DNA of 64,000 bases from Pararhizobium sp. YC-54 (lineage in GTDB: Bacteria > Pseudomonadota > Alphaproteobacteria > Rhizobiales > Rhizobiaceae). The stretch covers positions 248,001 to 312,000 of the forward strand of contig NZ_JAOYTH010000005.1 in assembly GCF_025847205.1 (NCBI RefSeq), given 5' to 3'. The notes below the pieces were generated by a model. The model worked only from the letters and a program-made list of their open reading frames with translations, was not told where the DNA came from and searched no databases. Made by a program: the position numbers and the translations under genes. The number at the start of each line of letters is the position of its first letter. Positions within the stretch are counted from its first letter, which is position 1. Below, one piece after another: positions 53,266 to 62,167 of this stretch.

Positions 53266-54483
53266 TCATGCCGCCTTGAAATGCTCATGCAATTTGAAGG
53301 CAAGCTCGGATGGCCGCGCGATCAACTGCTCTACGAAATGGTACAGCTCCGCTGGTGTTTGCACACCGGCAATGTTCTCATCGATCAGAAGGCAGTCGTT
53401 GGCTATCCCGGTAAAAAAGCTGGCATTGCTCCGCTGGACGTAGTCCACCGGTTTGAAATCCCGCAGAAATTTCCCGCCCTTCCAGCGCCTGAAAACGGTA
53501 CGATAGCCTTCGGCAACGTCCTCATATGCGGCCTGATCATCCATCATGCCGCAGCTGATGCCGCAAGCCTTTGCGAAATTGGCCTCCCATCCGGCGACCG
53601 GCTGGTATCCGTAGGTGCTCAGGAACCAATGCTGCGCCTGCGCGATACAGGCGGCGAGACCGAGAATCGATGGAAAAGGAAACGCCTTCATATGCGGATC
53701 GTCATCGATATTGCGCCCCGTCTCGCTCATGAACAGCGCGTTCCGTTCCTTCGCATTGTCGATCTGGGTGATCTTGGCGGAATTGCTTTGCGCACAGGAA
53801 CCGAGAACCGAGAAAGGTCGTTCCGAGTAGAAAATGTGCTCCGCTGTCACGAGAACCTTGCAGACATTCTCGAAATCGACGGTCGGATATTCGCAATATT
53901 TCCCGCCGAACCGGGTCTTGATTTTGTCCATGACGTGCTTGGCGACCGCACCATGATAAAAACCGAAAGCCATGTTCGGGGTCGCCTTTTCGCCCTTCCA
54001 GGAGAAGAACTCCCGATACAGGGCGGCGCGCGGAATCCTGTGGACTTCGGTTTTCAACGGAACGGCGACATTGCAACGTTTCGCCCGGTTGTCCGGCCAA
54101 TTATATGTCAGCCGGCTCCAGACAAAGACATCGACGGCGGAGTGCTCCTGCTGCGAGCGCGCAATCAGGCTGGCGACGTCGGCGTCCACATAATCGTCAT
54201 CGCCGATCATGCAGATGAATTCGCCGGTGGCGGCCTCGACGCAACGGTCCCAATTTTCGACCATGGACAGGACCCGGTCCACCGAAGGCAGGTATTTCAC
54301 CCGCGGATCGGCAAGAAGGTCTTCCATGAAGCCGTTCATGATCAAGGCGTCATCGGAGTTATCGGCAAAAACATACTCGACGTCCGTTCGCAGGTTCATC
54401 AGCTGGCTTCTGATCGTTTCCTGGAAATACCGCTGGCGGTTACGCGATGGCACACAAATCGTCAGTTTCGGCTGGGCGAACAT
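53266..54483 (-). CDS. GT2-family glycosyltransferase
   Basis: A 405-residue inverting glycosyltransferase with an N-terminal GT-A domain. KLTICVPSRNRQRYF opens the nucleotide-sugar domain, EYVFADNSDD follows, and the metal-binding GDDDYVDADV is at residues 94-103. A C-terminal half of about 200 residues has no recognised function but is shared with the protein at 46782-47909. The start at 54483 has GGAG 9 nt upstream. It is the first gene of the minus-strand WbqC operon. Acceptor and donor unknown. Confidence 0.85.
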   Translation of the reverse strand: MFAQPKLTICVPSRNRQRYFQETIRSQLMNLRTDVEYVFADNSDDALIMNGFMEDLLADPRVKYLPSVDRVLSMVENWDRCVEAATGEFICMIGDDDYVDADVASLIARSQQEHSAVDVFVWSRLTYNWPDNRAKRCNVAVPLKTEVHRIPRAALYREFFSWKGEKATPNMAFGFYHGAVAKHVMDKIKTRFGGKYCEYPTVDFENVCKVLVTAEHIFYSERPFSVLGSCAQSNSAKITQIDNAKERNALFMSETGRNIDDDPHMKAFPFPSILGLAACIAQAQHWFLSTYGYQPVAGWEANFAKACGISCGMMDDQAAYEDVAEGYRTVFRRWKGGKFLRDFKPVDYVQRSNASFFTGIANDCLLIDENIAGVQTPAELYHFVEQLIARPSELAFKLHEHFKAA

Positions 54484-54658
54484 GAAATTTCTCCGTTTGC
54501 CGCAGACTAGCGGCGATGGCTTTTGCGAAGCTTGCCCGCGACCCTTTGGCCAATGGGCGGGTTTTCGGCTTTTCAGGAGACGGACGGCTTGATAAGCAGC
54601 GTCGCAAACGGTCTTGCGATTGAGGCAAAGCCGCGATGAAGACATTCGGAGATCCGCG

Positions 54659-54964
54659 ATGCAGAAACGCCCGGCAGACTGCGCCTCGATGGCAGAGATC
54701 CGCGTCGAGATCGACCGGATCGACCAGGCCCTGATCGTGCTTTTCCAGGAGCGCTGGGGCTATATCGGCCGTGCTGCGGAGATCAAGAAGCCGGCCGGGC
54801 TCAAGGCCGACATTCCGGCCCGCGTCGATGAGGTCCGGCTGAACGCCCGCCGGAACGCCGAGATGGCGGGGCTTGACCCGGACTTCTACGAGGACATCTG
54901 GGCCCGCCTGATCCAGCATTCGATCGAGCATGAATTGAACATTCTCGGTGAAAGCGGGAAGTAG
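54659..54964 (+). CDS. Chorismate mutase, AroQ/PchB type
   Basis: A 101-residue all-helical chorismate mutase domain. MAEIRVEIDRIDQALIVLFQERW matches the first helix with its catalytic arginine, RAAEIKKPAGLKAD carries the conserved lysine region, and the last helix is DIWARLIQHSIEHELNIL. It lacks a signal peptide, so a cytoplasmic enzyme that converts chorismate to prephenate, or isochorismate lyase as in PchB. GGAG precedes the ATG. It stands alone between two minus-strand glycan operons, a strange place for aromatic amino acid synthesis. Confidence 0.8.
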   Translation: MQKRPADCASMAEIRVEIDRIDQALIVLFQERWGYIGRAAEIKKPAGLKADIPARVDEVRLNARRNAEMAGLDPDFYEDIWARLIQHSIEHELNILGESGK

Positions 54965-55064
54965 CCAAATACCGGCGTTCAGCCGATCTTGACGCTGGCT
55001 GTGTCGGCTTTCTTGCCCGGAGCCTCGGCCGCCACCTCGGGCAGAGCGGCGAGAGTGCCGTCCG

Positions 55065-56294
55065 CTACGGATGCACCGTCAGCGCCGGCACCACCGTCAC
55101 GAACTTGCCACCCCAATCGCTGATATACGAAAGCTGCTGTCTGATTTCGGCCTGAAGGTTCCATGGCAGTATCACCACTCTTTCCGGTTTTTCGGCTTTG
55201 AGAAAGTCTTCCGTGACAACCGGGATACGGCTGCCGGGGAGCAGCAGGCCCTGCTTGGCCGGGTTTTTGTCGACGACGAACGGCAGGAGGTCCGGCTTGA
55301 CGCCGGAGAAGTTGATCAGCGTGTTGCCCTTGGCTGCGGCGCCATAGGCTGCGACTTTCAGGCCGGCCCGTCTGCTCTCGATCAGGAATGTCAGGAAGCC
55401 ATCGCGCACCGTTTGCGCCGCCTCCTGCAAGCCTGTGTAGAAGGCATCGTCCAGCATGCCGGCAGCGTGCTCTTCGGCGAGCGTGGCTGCCACGGCCGCC
55501 GTGACCGGATGTTTTCCGGTATCGCTGCGCTGCGCGAACACACGCAGGCTGCCGCCATGCCATGGCGTCGTCTCGACGTCGAAGACGGATAGTCCGTTGG
55601 CTTCGAAAACGCGGCTGACGGATGTCAGCGACAGGTAGGAATAATGTTCGTGATAGGCGGTGTCGAACTGCGCCTCGCGCACCATGTTGAGCAGGTGCGG
55701 AAACTCGAACGTCGCCACGCCGTCTGCCTTCAAAAGCCGCGTAAAGCCCGCAACGAAATCGTTGATGTCGGGAACGTGGGCCAGCACATTGTTGGCGGCC
55801 GTCAGATCGGCGGAACGACCCTCAGCCGCCAGCTTTTCGCCAAGCTCTGCCCCGAAAAATTCCTCGATGATCTCGATGCCCTTGGCGCGCGCCGCCGCCG
55901 CCGTGCTCGCCGTCGGCTCGATGCCGAGACAGCCGATGCCGCGCGCCTTGGCATATTGCAGCAGATAGCCGTCATTGGCGGCGACCTCGACAATATGGGC
56001 GGCTTCGGTCAGGCCGAAACGGGCCTGCATATCGGCGACATAACGTTCGGCATGATCGAGCCAGGAGGTCGAAAACGAGCTGAAATAGGCATAGCTCGAG
56101 GAAAAGAACGTTTCTCGATCGGCAAAATCCTCGGTCTGCACCAGCCGGCATTCCCGGCAGCAGCGGATCACCAGCGGATACCAGAGTTCCGGCATGTGCC
56201 GCTCATCGGCATTGACGTAGGAATTGGAGGGCGGGGCGGTGCCAAGATCGAGGAAGGGCACCATATGCGTCGATCCGCAGTGACGGCATTTCAT
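55065..56294 (-). CDS. Sugar C-methyltransferase (TylC3/NovU family)
   Basis: A 409-residue protein with three regions: an N-terminal zinc site with C3, C6, C45/C46 and C49; a SAM-binding domain with IVEVAANDGYLLQYA (101-115); and a C-terminal domain with VAAYGAAAKGNTLIN. The catalytic region YHEHYSYLS (H215, E216, H217) is intact. Members methylate C-3 of NDP-4-keto-6-deoxyhexoses using SAM, giving branched sugars. It overlaps the epimerase gene by 4 nt and follows rfbFG, so the substrate is probably the CDP-4-keto-6-deoxyglucose derivative. Confidence 0.87.
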   Translation of the reverse strand: MKCRHCGSTHMVPFLDLGTAPPSNSYVNADERHMPELWYPLVIRCCRECRLVQTEDFADRETFFSSSYAYFSSFSTSWLDHAERYVADMQARFGLTEAAHIVEVAANDGYLLQYAKARGIGCLGIEPTASTAAAARAKGIEIIEEFFGAELGEKLAAEGRSADLTAANNVLAHVPDINDFVAGFTRLLKADGVATFEFPHLLNMVREAQFDTAYHEHYSYLSLTSVSRVFEANGLSVFDVETTPWHGGSLRVFAQRSDTGKHPVTAAVAATLAEEHAAGMLDDAFYTGLQEAAQTVRDGFLTFLIESRRAGLKVAAYGAAAKGNTLINFSGVKPDLLPFVVDKNPAKQGLLLPGSRIPVVTEDFLKAEKPERVVILPWNLQAEIRQQLSYISDWGGKFVTVVPALTVHP

Positions 56295-56854
56295 GCGGCT
56301 ACTCCACGATAGTCCGACGACAGCAAAGGATGCGCCGCATCGCGCGGTGACAGGTTGACGACCGGCAGCGGCCAGTCGATGCCAAGCATCGGGTCTTCAG
56401 GGTTGAGACCACCCTCGGAAGAAGCCGCATAGGGCTCTGAATGGGCATAGATCATCCGCACGTCATCGGTCAGTGCCTGGAAGCCATGCGCGAAACCCTC
56501 GGGAATCAAAAGCGAGCAGGCATTGTCTTCCGACAGCTCGACAGCGAAATGCTGAAGAAACGTCGGCGATTGCGCGCGGATATCGACGGCGATGTCGAGG
56601 ATCCGGCCACGGGTGCAGGTGACGAGTTTGATCTCGGCATGGGGTGGACGCTGGAAATGCATGCCACGCACCGTGCCCTTGTGGCGCGTCCCGGTTTCGT
56701 TGAGCTGCGCGACATGTCCCTGCCAGCCGAAGGCCGCGAGGTCTTCTTCGCAGAACAGCCGCGACAGGAAGCCCCGATCGTCCGACATCCTTTTACGGCT
56801 GATGACGCAAAGCCCCTGAAGCGGCGTTGCGTGCGCCGTGAACCGCGCACTCAT
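56291..56854 (-). CDS. dTDP-4-dehydrorhamnose 3,5-epimerase family (RfbC/RmlC-like)
   Basis: A 187-residue cupin epimerase. The catalytic histidine is H66 in TVRGMHFQ, and tyrosines Y136 and Y142 lie in the RMIYAHSEPY segment near the active site. The beta-strand PEGFAHGFQAL is typical. The start at 56854 overlaps the dehydratase gene by 4 nt. In this CDP-sugar context it would epimerise C-3 and/or C-5 of the CDP-4-keto-6-deoxy sugar rather than make dTDP-rhamnose, as no rmlABD genes are present. Slightly short of the usual 180-190, within range. Confidence 0.84.
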   Translation of the reverse strand: MSARFTAHATPLQGLCVISRKRMSDDRGFLSRLFCEEDLAAFGWQGHVAQLNETGTRHKGTVRGMHFQRPPHAEIKLVTCTRGRILDIAVDIRAQSPTFLQHFAVELSEDNACSLLIPEGFAHGFQALTDDVRMIYAHSEPYAASSEGGLNPEDPMLGIDWPLPVVNLSPRDAAHPLLSSDYRGVAA

Positions 56855-57936
56855 CCGGCCGCCCGCAAAGGTTCGTCCCTGGTGGCAAGCCCGGCAAAAT
56901 CGCGGATATCGCCAAGGCACAGGTCAAGTGCCGCTTGTCCCTGCCCTTGCGCCCTATACCACTCCATCGTCCGCTTGACGGTTTCCGCCAGACGCCAGCG
57001 CGGCTGGTAGCCGAGATCGGCGCGCGCCTTGGCGCTGTCGAGCACCAGATAGCCCGCTTCGTGCGGCCCGTCCGTACCATTGCCAAGCGCAATCGCGCCG
57101 CCACCGAAGTGCCGCTCGGCCATTTTCAGGACGGCGCCGACAGATGCCGCTTCGCCGTGATCCGGACCGAAATTGTAGCTCTCGATCCCATCCGGCGTCT
57201 GCCACAAACGCTGCGCCAATCCCATGTAGCCGCCGAGCGGCTCAAGCACATGCTGCCAGGGGCGCACCGCACGCGGACGGCGCACCTGCAATGTCTCGCC
57301 GCCCTGCCAGGCCCGCACCGCGTCCGGGATCAACCGGTCCTCCGCCCAGTCGCCGCCGCCGATGACATTGCCGGCGCGCGCCGTGGCAAGACCGATCTTG
57401 CGGGCTGCAAAGAACGAGGCGCGGTAGCTCGCCGCGATGATCTCCACTGCTGCCTTGCTGGCGCTGTAGGGATCGTGGCCGCCGAGCGGATCGCTCTCCA
57501 TGAAGGCAAGGCCTGTCTCGGCGTTGTGGTACACCTTGTCCGTCGTCACCACGACGATCGAACGTACATCTTCCGACAGCCGCAGGGCGTCGAGCAGATT
57601 GGCGGTGCCGATGACGTTGACGTCGTAAGTCTCGGCCGGATTGCGATAGCCGGCGCGCACGAGAGCTTGTGCTGCCAGATGAAACACGACCTGGGGCCTG
57701 GTTTTCAGGACATGATGCGTCACCGCGTCACGGTCGCGGATATCGATGATACCCGGCCCCTCCATGCTACCGCCGAGCAGCAGATGCAGCGAAGGCTCCG
57801 TCTGCGGCGCCAGCGACAGACCCGAGACGTCGGCGCCCAGTTCGCGCAGCCACAGGGTCAACCAACTGCCTTTGAAGCCGGTATGGCCCGTGACCAGGAC
57901 ACGTTTTCCGCGCCAGAATTCGTTCGTCATCGTCAT
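56851..57936 (-). CDS. rfbG: CDP-glucose 4,6-dehydratase
   Basis: A 361-residue extended SDR that makes CDP-4-keto-6-deoxyglucose from CDP-glucose with tightly bound NAD. GHTGFKGSWLTLWL is the nucleotide-binding motif, and the catalytic YxxxK is in DPYSASKAAVE. ARAGNVIGGGDWAEDRLIPDAVRAWQ is the family substrate signature. The start ATG at 57936 overlaps the rfbF stop (TGATG). It is a committed step to 3,6-dideoxyhexoses or branched CDP sugars. Confidence 0.9.
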   Translation of the reverse strand: MTMTNEFWRGKRVLVTGHTGFKGSWLTLWLRELGADVSGLSLAPQTEPSLHLLLGGSMEGPGIIDIRDRDAVTHHVLKTRPQVVFHLAAQALVRAGYRNPAETYDVNVIGTANLLDALRLSEDVRSIVVVTTDKVYHNAETGLAFMESDPLGGHDPYSASKAAVEIIAASYRASFFAARKIGLATARAGNVIGGGDWAEDRLIPDAVRAWQGGETLQVRRPRAVRPWQHVLEPLGGYMGLAQRLWQTPDGIESYNFGPDHGEAASVGAVLKMAERHFGGGAIALGNGTDGPHEAGYLVLDSAKARADLGYQPRWRLAETVKRTMEWYRAQGQGQAALDLCLGDIRDFAGLATRDEPLRAAG

Positions 57937-58706
57937 CACCAGCTCTTCCACGGGGGCGTGCCGCTCTGCCACAGATTTTCAAGATGATTCTTGTCGCGCA
58001 GCGTATCCATCGGCTGCCAGAAGCCGTCATGGAAATACGCCTGCAACTCGCCTTCGCTGGCCAGTCCCATCAATGGCTCCCCTTCCCAACTTGAATGATC
58101 TGCCTCGATCCGGTCGATGACGCGGGGTGAAAGCACGAAGAAGCCGCCGTTGATGAAGCCGCCTTCGCCTTCCGGTTTTTCAATGAAGCCCTGAACCTCG
58201 GTGCCTTCCAGCTGCAGCGCGCCATAGCGTGCCGGCGGCCGCACGGCAGTCACCGTCGCCTGCTTGCCGTGGCTCTTGTGGAAGGCGATGGTCTTGCCGA
58301 TATCGACATTGCTGACGCCGTCGCCATAGGTGAAGCAGAAGGCCTCCTCGTCCTTGAGATAAGACGCGACCCGCTTCAGGCGACCGCCGGTCATCGAGTT
58401 TTCACCCGTATCGACCAGCGTGACGCGCCAGTTCTCGGCGCTCTGGCGGTGAAATTCGATCGAGTTCCGCGACAGGTCGAAGGTGATGTCCGACATGTGC
58501 AGGCCGTAATTGGCGAAGTATTCCTTGATCATGTAGCCTTTGAAGCCACAGCAGACGATGAAGTCACGCACGCCATGGGCGTAGTAAAGCTTCATGATAT
58601 GCCAGAGGATCGGCCGGCCGCCGATCTCGATCATCGGCTTTGGCCGCAGATGCGTTTCTTCGGCGATGCGCGACCCGAGGCCGCCGGCAAGGATGACAGC
58701 TTTCAT
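57936..58706 (-). CDS. rfbF: Glucose-1-phosphate cytidylyltransferase
   Basis: A 256-residue nucleotidyltransferase forming CDP-glucose from CTP and glucose 1-phosphate. [20 protein letters not shown] carries the nucleotidyl signature, [14 protein letters not shown] is the metal/aspartate region and [12 protein letters not shown] follows. GGAGGGGGTG precedes the ATG at 58706; a GTG at 58709 is alternative. It is the first gene of the four-gene overlapping CDP-sugar operon (rfbF, rfbG, epimerase, C-methyltransferase). Confidence 0.9.
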   Translation of the reverse strand: MKAVILAGGLGSRIAEETHLRPKPMIEIGGRPILWHIMKLYYAHGVRDFIVCCGFKGYMIKEYFANYGLHMSDITFDLSRNSIEFHRQSAENWRVTLVDTGENSMTGGRLKRVASYLKDEEAFCFTYGDGVSNVDIGKTIAFHKSHGKQATVTAVRPPARYGALQLEGTEVQGFIEKPEGEGGFINGGFFVLSPRVIDRIEADHSSWEGEPLMGLASEGELQAYFHDGFWQPMDTLRDKNHLENLWQSGTPPWKSW

Positions 58707-58886
58707 CACCCCCTCCGGTTAGGCGCAAGGACGATCGCAGGCAGCACCGGCGATGGCTTGGCGAGAGGAGCAGAATTGCAACTGTCCCGCGATTGGGCAG
58801 AACCGGGGTCACGCGCCGCCTTCGACTGCAGGGCCTCAGGCCTTGCGGTCATACGGTTTTTACGGCGCGAAAACTCCATCATGCTC

Positions 58887-58919
58887 AGGGTCCAGTCAGT
58901 CTATTCTGACAACGACCCT
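58887..58919. repeat. Stem-loop in the gap before rfbF
   Basis: AGGGTC-CA-GTCAG-N6-CTGAC-AAC-GACCCT, a two-part hairpin in the 309-bp non-coding stretch (58707-59015) between galE and rfbF. There is no T-run. It could be a regulatory site or a weak transcript end for galE. I see no gene in the rest of this stretch. Confidence 0.45.
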
Positions 58920-59015
58920 AGAAGGTGAAACTGTCGTCAAACTGGAGAGGCAGCGCGAGCAAAGCCGCCTGCCTCTTCAACATCAGACCGAGTGGCGCAA
59001 AACACCCCGGATATA

Positions 59016-60008
59016 TCAGTAGGTATTCTTGCGCATCAGATGCAATTCCCAATCCAGCGCGCTGCGGATGATGCCGTTCAGATCGTCATATTGCGGCACC
59101 CAGCCAAGCTCCTGCTTGGCCAGCGCCGGATTGGCGACGATCATCGCCGGATCGCCGGCACGGCGCTCCGAGAACGTCACGGGGAAATCCTCGCCATGCA
59201 CCTTGCGCACGGCGTCGAGCACTTCGAGCACGGAGAAACCGTGGCCATAGCCGCAATTGGCCGCCAGCGAGCCGCCGCCGGCGCGCATGCGCTGCAAGGC
59301 CTTCAGATGCGCCTGAACCAGATCCCAGACATGGATATAGTCGCGCACGCAGGTTCCGTCCGGGGTCGGATAATCGGTGCCGAAGACGCTCATCGACTGG
59401 CGTTTGCCAAGTGCTGTGGCGCAGGCAACCTTGATCAGATGGGTGGCAAGTGCGGAGGATTGGCCGCTACGCCCCTTCGGATCAGCACCGGCGACATTGA
59501 AATAGCGCAGCGCCGTGTAGGTAAAGGCATGCGCATTGGCGGTATCGCGCAGCATGATCTCGGTCATTAGCTTCGACGAGCCGTAAGGCGATTCCGGCTT
59601 GAGATTGACGCTCTCCGTCACCGGCTCCAGCACGTCCGGGGTGCCGTAGACCGCGGCCGTCGAGGAGAACACGAAATACGGGATGCCGGCTTCGACGGCG
59701 CTGGCAATCAGGCTGCGCGATTTGACCGTGTTGTTCTCGTAATAGCCGAGCGGATCGGCGACCGATTCCGGCACGACGATCGAGCCGGCGAAATGGATGA
59801 TGGAATCGATGCTGTTATCGGCGAAAATCTGCCGCATCAGGCCGCTATCGGCGATATCGCCTTCATAGAAACGTGCCTCGGGAGCGATGGCCCAGCGAAA
59901 GCCGGTCGACAAGCGATCGATGACGACGACCTGTTCGCCGGCATCGAGCAATGCCCAGACCATGTGACTACCGATATAACCGCCACCGCCCGTTACCAAA
60001 ACCGCCAT
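59016..60008 (-). CDS. galE: UDP-glucose 4-epimerase
   Basis: A 330-residue extended SDR interconverting UDP-glucose and UDP-galactose. It shows TGGGGYIGSH at residues 6-15, FSSTAAVYG and the catalytic YxxxK in YGSSKLMTE, and the ALRYFNVAGAD motif typical of GalE. In rhizobia the equivalent gene, exoB, supplies UDP-galactose for exopolysaccharide and lipopolysaccharide. It may be co-transcribed with rfbF across the 309-bp gap, but the hairpin there makes separate transcripts possible. Confidence 0.9.
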   Translation of the reverse strand: MAVLVTGGGGYIGSHMVWALLDAGEQVVVIDRLSTGFRWAIAPEARFYEGDIADSGLMRQIFADNSIDSIIHFAGSIVVPESVADPLGYYENNTVKSRSLIASAVEAGIPYFVFSSTAAVYGTPDVLEPVTESVNLKPESPYGSSKLMTEIMLRDTANAHAFTYTALRYFNVAGADPKGRSGQSSALATHLIKVACATALGKRQSMSVFGTDYPTPDGTCVRDYIHVWDLVQAHLKALQRMRAGGGSLAANCGYGHGFSVLEVLDAVRKVHGEDFPVTFSERRAGDPAMIVANPALAKQELGWVPQYDDLNGIIRSALDWELHLMRKNTY

Positions 60009-60103
60009 TGCCTGCTCCTGCTTTGTTCAAAGTGAGCGGGATAAAACCCGTTCGGCGCGCCTTTCACAAGTCTTTTGTGCGGTGCCGCATGGGCAAAATC
60101 GGC

Positions 60104-61270
60104 TCAAAGGGCAGCGATATAGCCCACCAACCGCTCGGCGGCGGTGGCGATCTGGCCGGGATCGCGCAGGAAACAGGCGCGCATGAACAGCGAACCGCCT
60201 TCGCCGAACGCCGTGCCAGGCGCCAGGCCAACGCCGGTCTTGTCGACGATATCGAGTGCCGCACGCCGGGCATCGGTGACGCCATCGATCTTGAGAAACG
60301 CATAGATCGCGCCGTCCGGCTTGAGCGTCTGCACCCGGTTGGTGGCGATCAGCGCATCGCAGAGCAGATCGCGTGATCGGGCCGCCTTGGCAACGTTTTC
60401 CGCAACGAACGCATCGCCCTGGTCAAGCGCCACCACGGCACCCGCCTGGATGAACTGCGCCACGCCTGAGGTCGAGTACTGGATGAGATTTTCCAGCACC
60501 TGGCCGATTGCCGGCGGCGCCACGATCCAGCCGGCCCGCCAGCCGGTCATCGACCAGTTCTTCGAGAAGGAATTGACGAACAGGATGCGCTCGTCCTCTT
60601 CCATCACATCGAGGAATGAGGGCGCGCGTGCGCCGTTGTAGGAATAGAGCGCATAGATCTCGTCGGCCATGATCCACAGGCCGTATTTGCGCGCCAGCGC
60701 CAGAATGGCTTTCAGGTCTTCGTGCGTCGCCGTCCAGCCGGTGGGATTGGAGGGTGTATTGACGAACAGCGCCCGCGTCTTGTCCGTGATCGCCGCTTCC
60801 AGCCTGCGGATTTCGAGCTGCCATTTGCCGTCCTCGAAGCTGAGCGGCACGGCGACCGGGCGGGCGCCGGAAAGTTCGGCGCTGGCGGCAAAGTTCGGCC
60901 AGGCCGGCGTCAGAAACACCATTTCGTCGCCCGGCGAGGTCACCGCCTCGATGGCAAGCTTGATCGCCTGCATGCCGGAGCCGGTCACATAGAAATTGTC
61001 CGATGACAGCGTCTTGCCGAAATGGCGCCGGTAATAGCGCGACAGCGCTTCGCGCAATGGCGGGATGCCGCGCTGCCAGGTGTAGAAGGTCTCGCCGGCC
61101 TTCAGCGAATCCTGTGCCGCCTGCGAGATGAAATCCGGCGTCGGCAGGTCTCCCTCGCCAACCCAGAGCGGGATGAGCCCTTCGCGCCCGCGCGCATAAT
61201 TGACCAGTTCGACGATGCCGCTTTCCGGCGCAGAAAGCGATCGGGGGCTGAGGCTGGCAAGAATGGTCAT
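60104..61270 (-). CDS. Class I/II PLP-dependent aminotransferase
   Basis: A 388-residue fold-type I aminotransferase. Motifs visible: LWVGEGDLPTP, the PLP-contacting NTPSNPTG, MADEIYALYSYN, the Schiff-base lysine in SFSKNWSMTGWRAGW, and a C-terminal arginine in FMRACF. It is monocistronic on the minus strand between galE and mscL. Specificity (aspartate, alanine, tyrosine or other) cannot be judged; it differs clearly from the AruH-like enzyme at 35923-37113. Confidence 0.83.
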   Translation of the reverse strand: MTILASLSPRSLSAPESGIVELVNYARGREGLIPLWVGEGDLPTPDFISQAAQDSLKAGETFYTWQRGIPPLREALSRYYRRHFGKTLSSDNFYVTGSGMQAIKLAIEAVTSPGDEMVFLTPAWPNFAASAELSGARPVAVPLSFEDGKWQLEIRRLEAAITDKTRALFVNTPSNPTGWTATHEDLKAILALARKYGLWIMADEIYALYSYNGARAPSFLDVMEEDERILFVNSFSKNWSMTGWRAGWIVAPPAIGQVLENLIQYSTSGVAQFIQAGAVVALDQGDAFVAENVAKAARSRDLLCDALIATNRVQTLKPDGAIYAFLKIDGVTDARRAALDIVDKTGVGLAPGTAFGEGGSLFMRACFLRDPGQIATAAERLVGYIAAL

Positions 61271-61343
61271 CGGCGGGCTCCTCGCGCCTACCCCCGAAAA
61301 TCCGAATTAATTCCGGATAAGGAGCATGCGCAGCTTAAAAGTG

Positions 61344-61387
61344 CGAGAGCGACCTTTGCGCGCCCAATTGGGCGCGCGGCGCTCTCG
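61344..61387. repeat. Palindromic repeat unit, copy 2
   Basis: Nested palindrome: outer arms CGAGAGCG and CGCTCTCG, inner 20-bp perfect palindrome GCGCGCCCAATTGGGCGCGC. It shares the flanking blocks with copy 1 at 37221-37255. It lies between the aminotransferase start and the mscL end. Confidence 0.65.
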
Positions 61388-61496
61388 TTGCCCGCCGCTT
61401 CTAGCTGTTTTTCAGATCACGATCACGCGATATTCGGTGACGGATTTATCGATTCTGGTGATGTGTTGATATCCGCCGGAATCCTGAAAAGGCGGC

Positions 61497-61925
61497 CTAT
61501 ACTCTCTGCGTTTTCAGGAGGTCGCGGATTTCGGTCAGAAGCTGGACGTCCACCGGCGGCGGTGCTGCCGGCTCCTCGTTCTTCTGCTTTTCCAGCGAAG
61601 CGCGCATCTTGTTGACGGCCTTGACCATCAGGAAAATGATCCAGGCGAGAATGAGGAAGTTGATCACCACAGTAAGAAAGTTGCCATAGGCGAAGACCGC
61701 ACCCTGCTCGCGCGCCGCAGCCAAAGACGTTGCCGTCACGGTGCTGGAGAGCGGAAAGAAAAAGTTGGAGAAATCGAGGCCGCCGGTGATGGCGCCGATG
61801 ACCGGCATGATGATGTCGCCGACCAGCGAATTGACGATCAGCGTGAACGCGCCGCCGATGATGATACCGACCGCAAGGTCCATGACATTGCCCCGGGCAA
61901 TAAATGCCTTGAATTCATTCAGCAT
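61497..61925 (-). CDS. mscL: Large-conductance mechanosensitive channel MscL
   Basis: A 142-residue inner-membrane pore protein that opens on hypo-osmotic stress. It has the N-terminal [20 protein letters not shown] helix and first pore helix with [22 protein letters not shown], a periplasmic loop and the second membrane helix [21 protein letters not shown], followed by the C-terminal cytoplasmic helix after a charged proline-rich linker. AGGAGAG lies upstream of the ATG. Slightly longer at the C-terminus than in E. coli. Confidence 0.93.
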   Translation of the reverse strand: MLNEFKAFIARGNVMDLAVGIIIGGAFTLIVNSLVGDIIMPVIGAITGGLDFSNFFFPLSSTVTATSLAAAREQGAVFAYGNFLTVVINFLILAWIIFLMVKAVNKMRASLEKQKNEEPAAPPPVDVQLLTEIRDLLKTQRV

Positions 61926-62167
61926 TACTCTCTCCTTGTCTCTAACCTAAAACCAGCTGTGCCTGCCTGTCCTACGCAGCCGGGTGCGCAGTGGATGCTA
62001 GCCGAAATCGAAATCATGTAAATCGCGCAATCAAAAATAGCGCAGCATCCCCGTATCACGATGCAACAGAGAAAGAGTTGTCGTTTCTTTGACTTAAGGC
62101 TTAGGCACGGCCGATTTTCTTCCTAGGCGTCTTGTCCTATGCTGCCCCCGGAGGACAAGGAGGAGAC

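Noticed and set aside
56291..56854. Assignment as true dTDP-rhamnose RmlC
   Set aside because: No RmlA, RmlB or RmlD is present; neighbours are CDP-glucose genes, so the rhamnose role is not supported.
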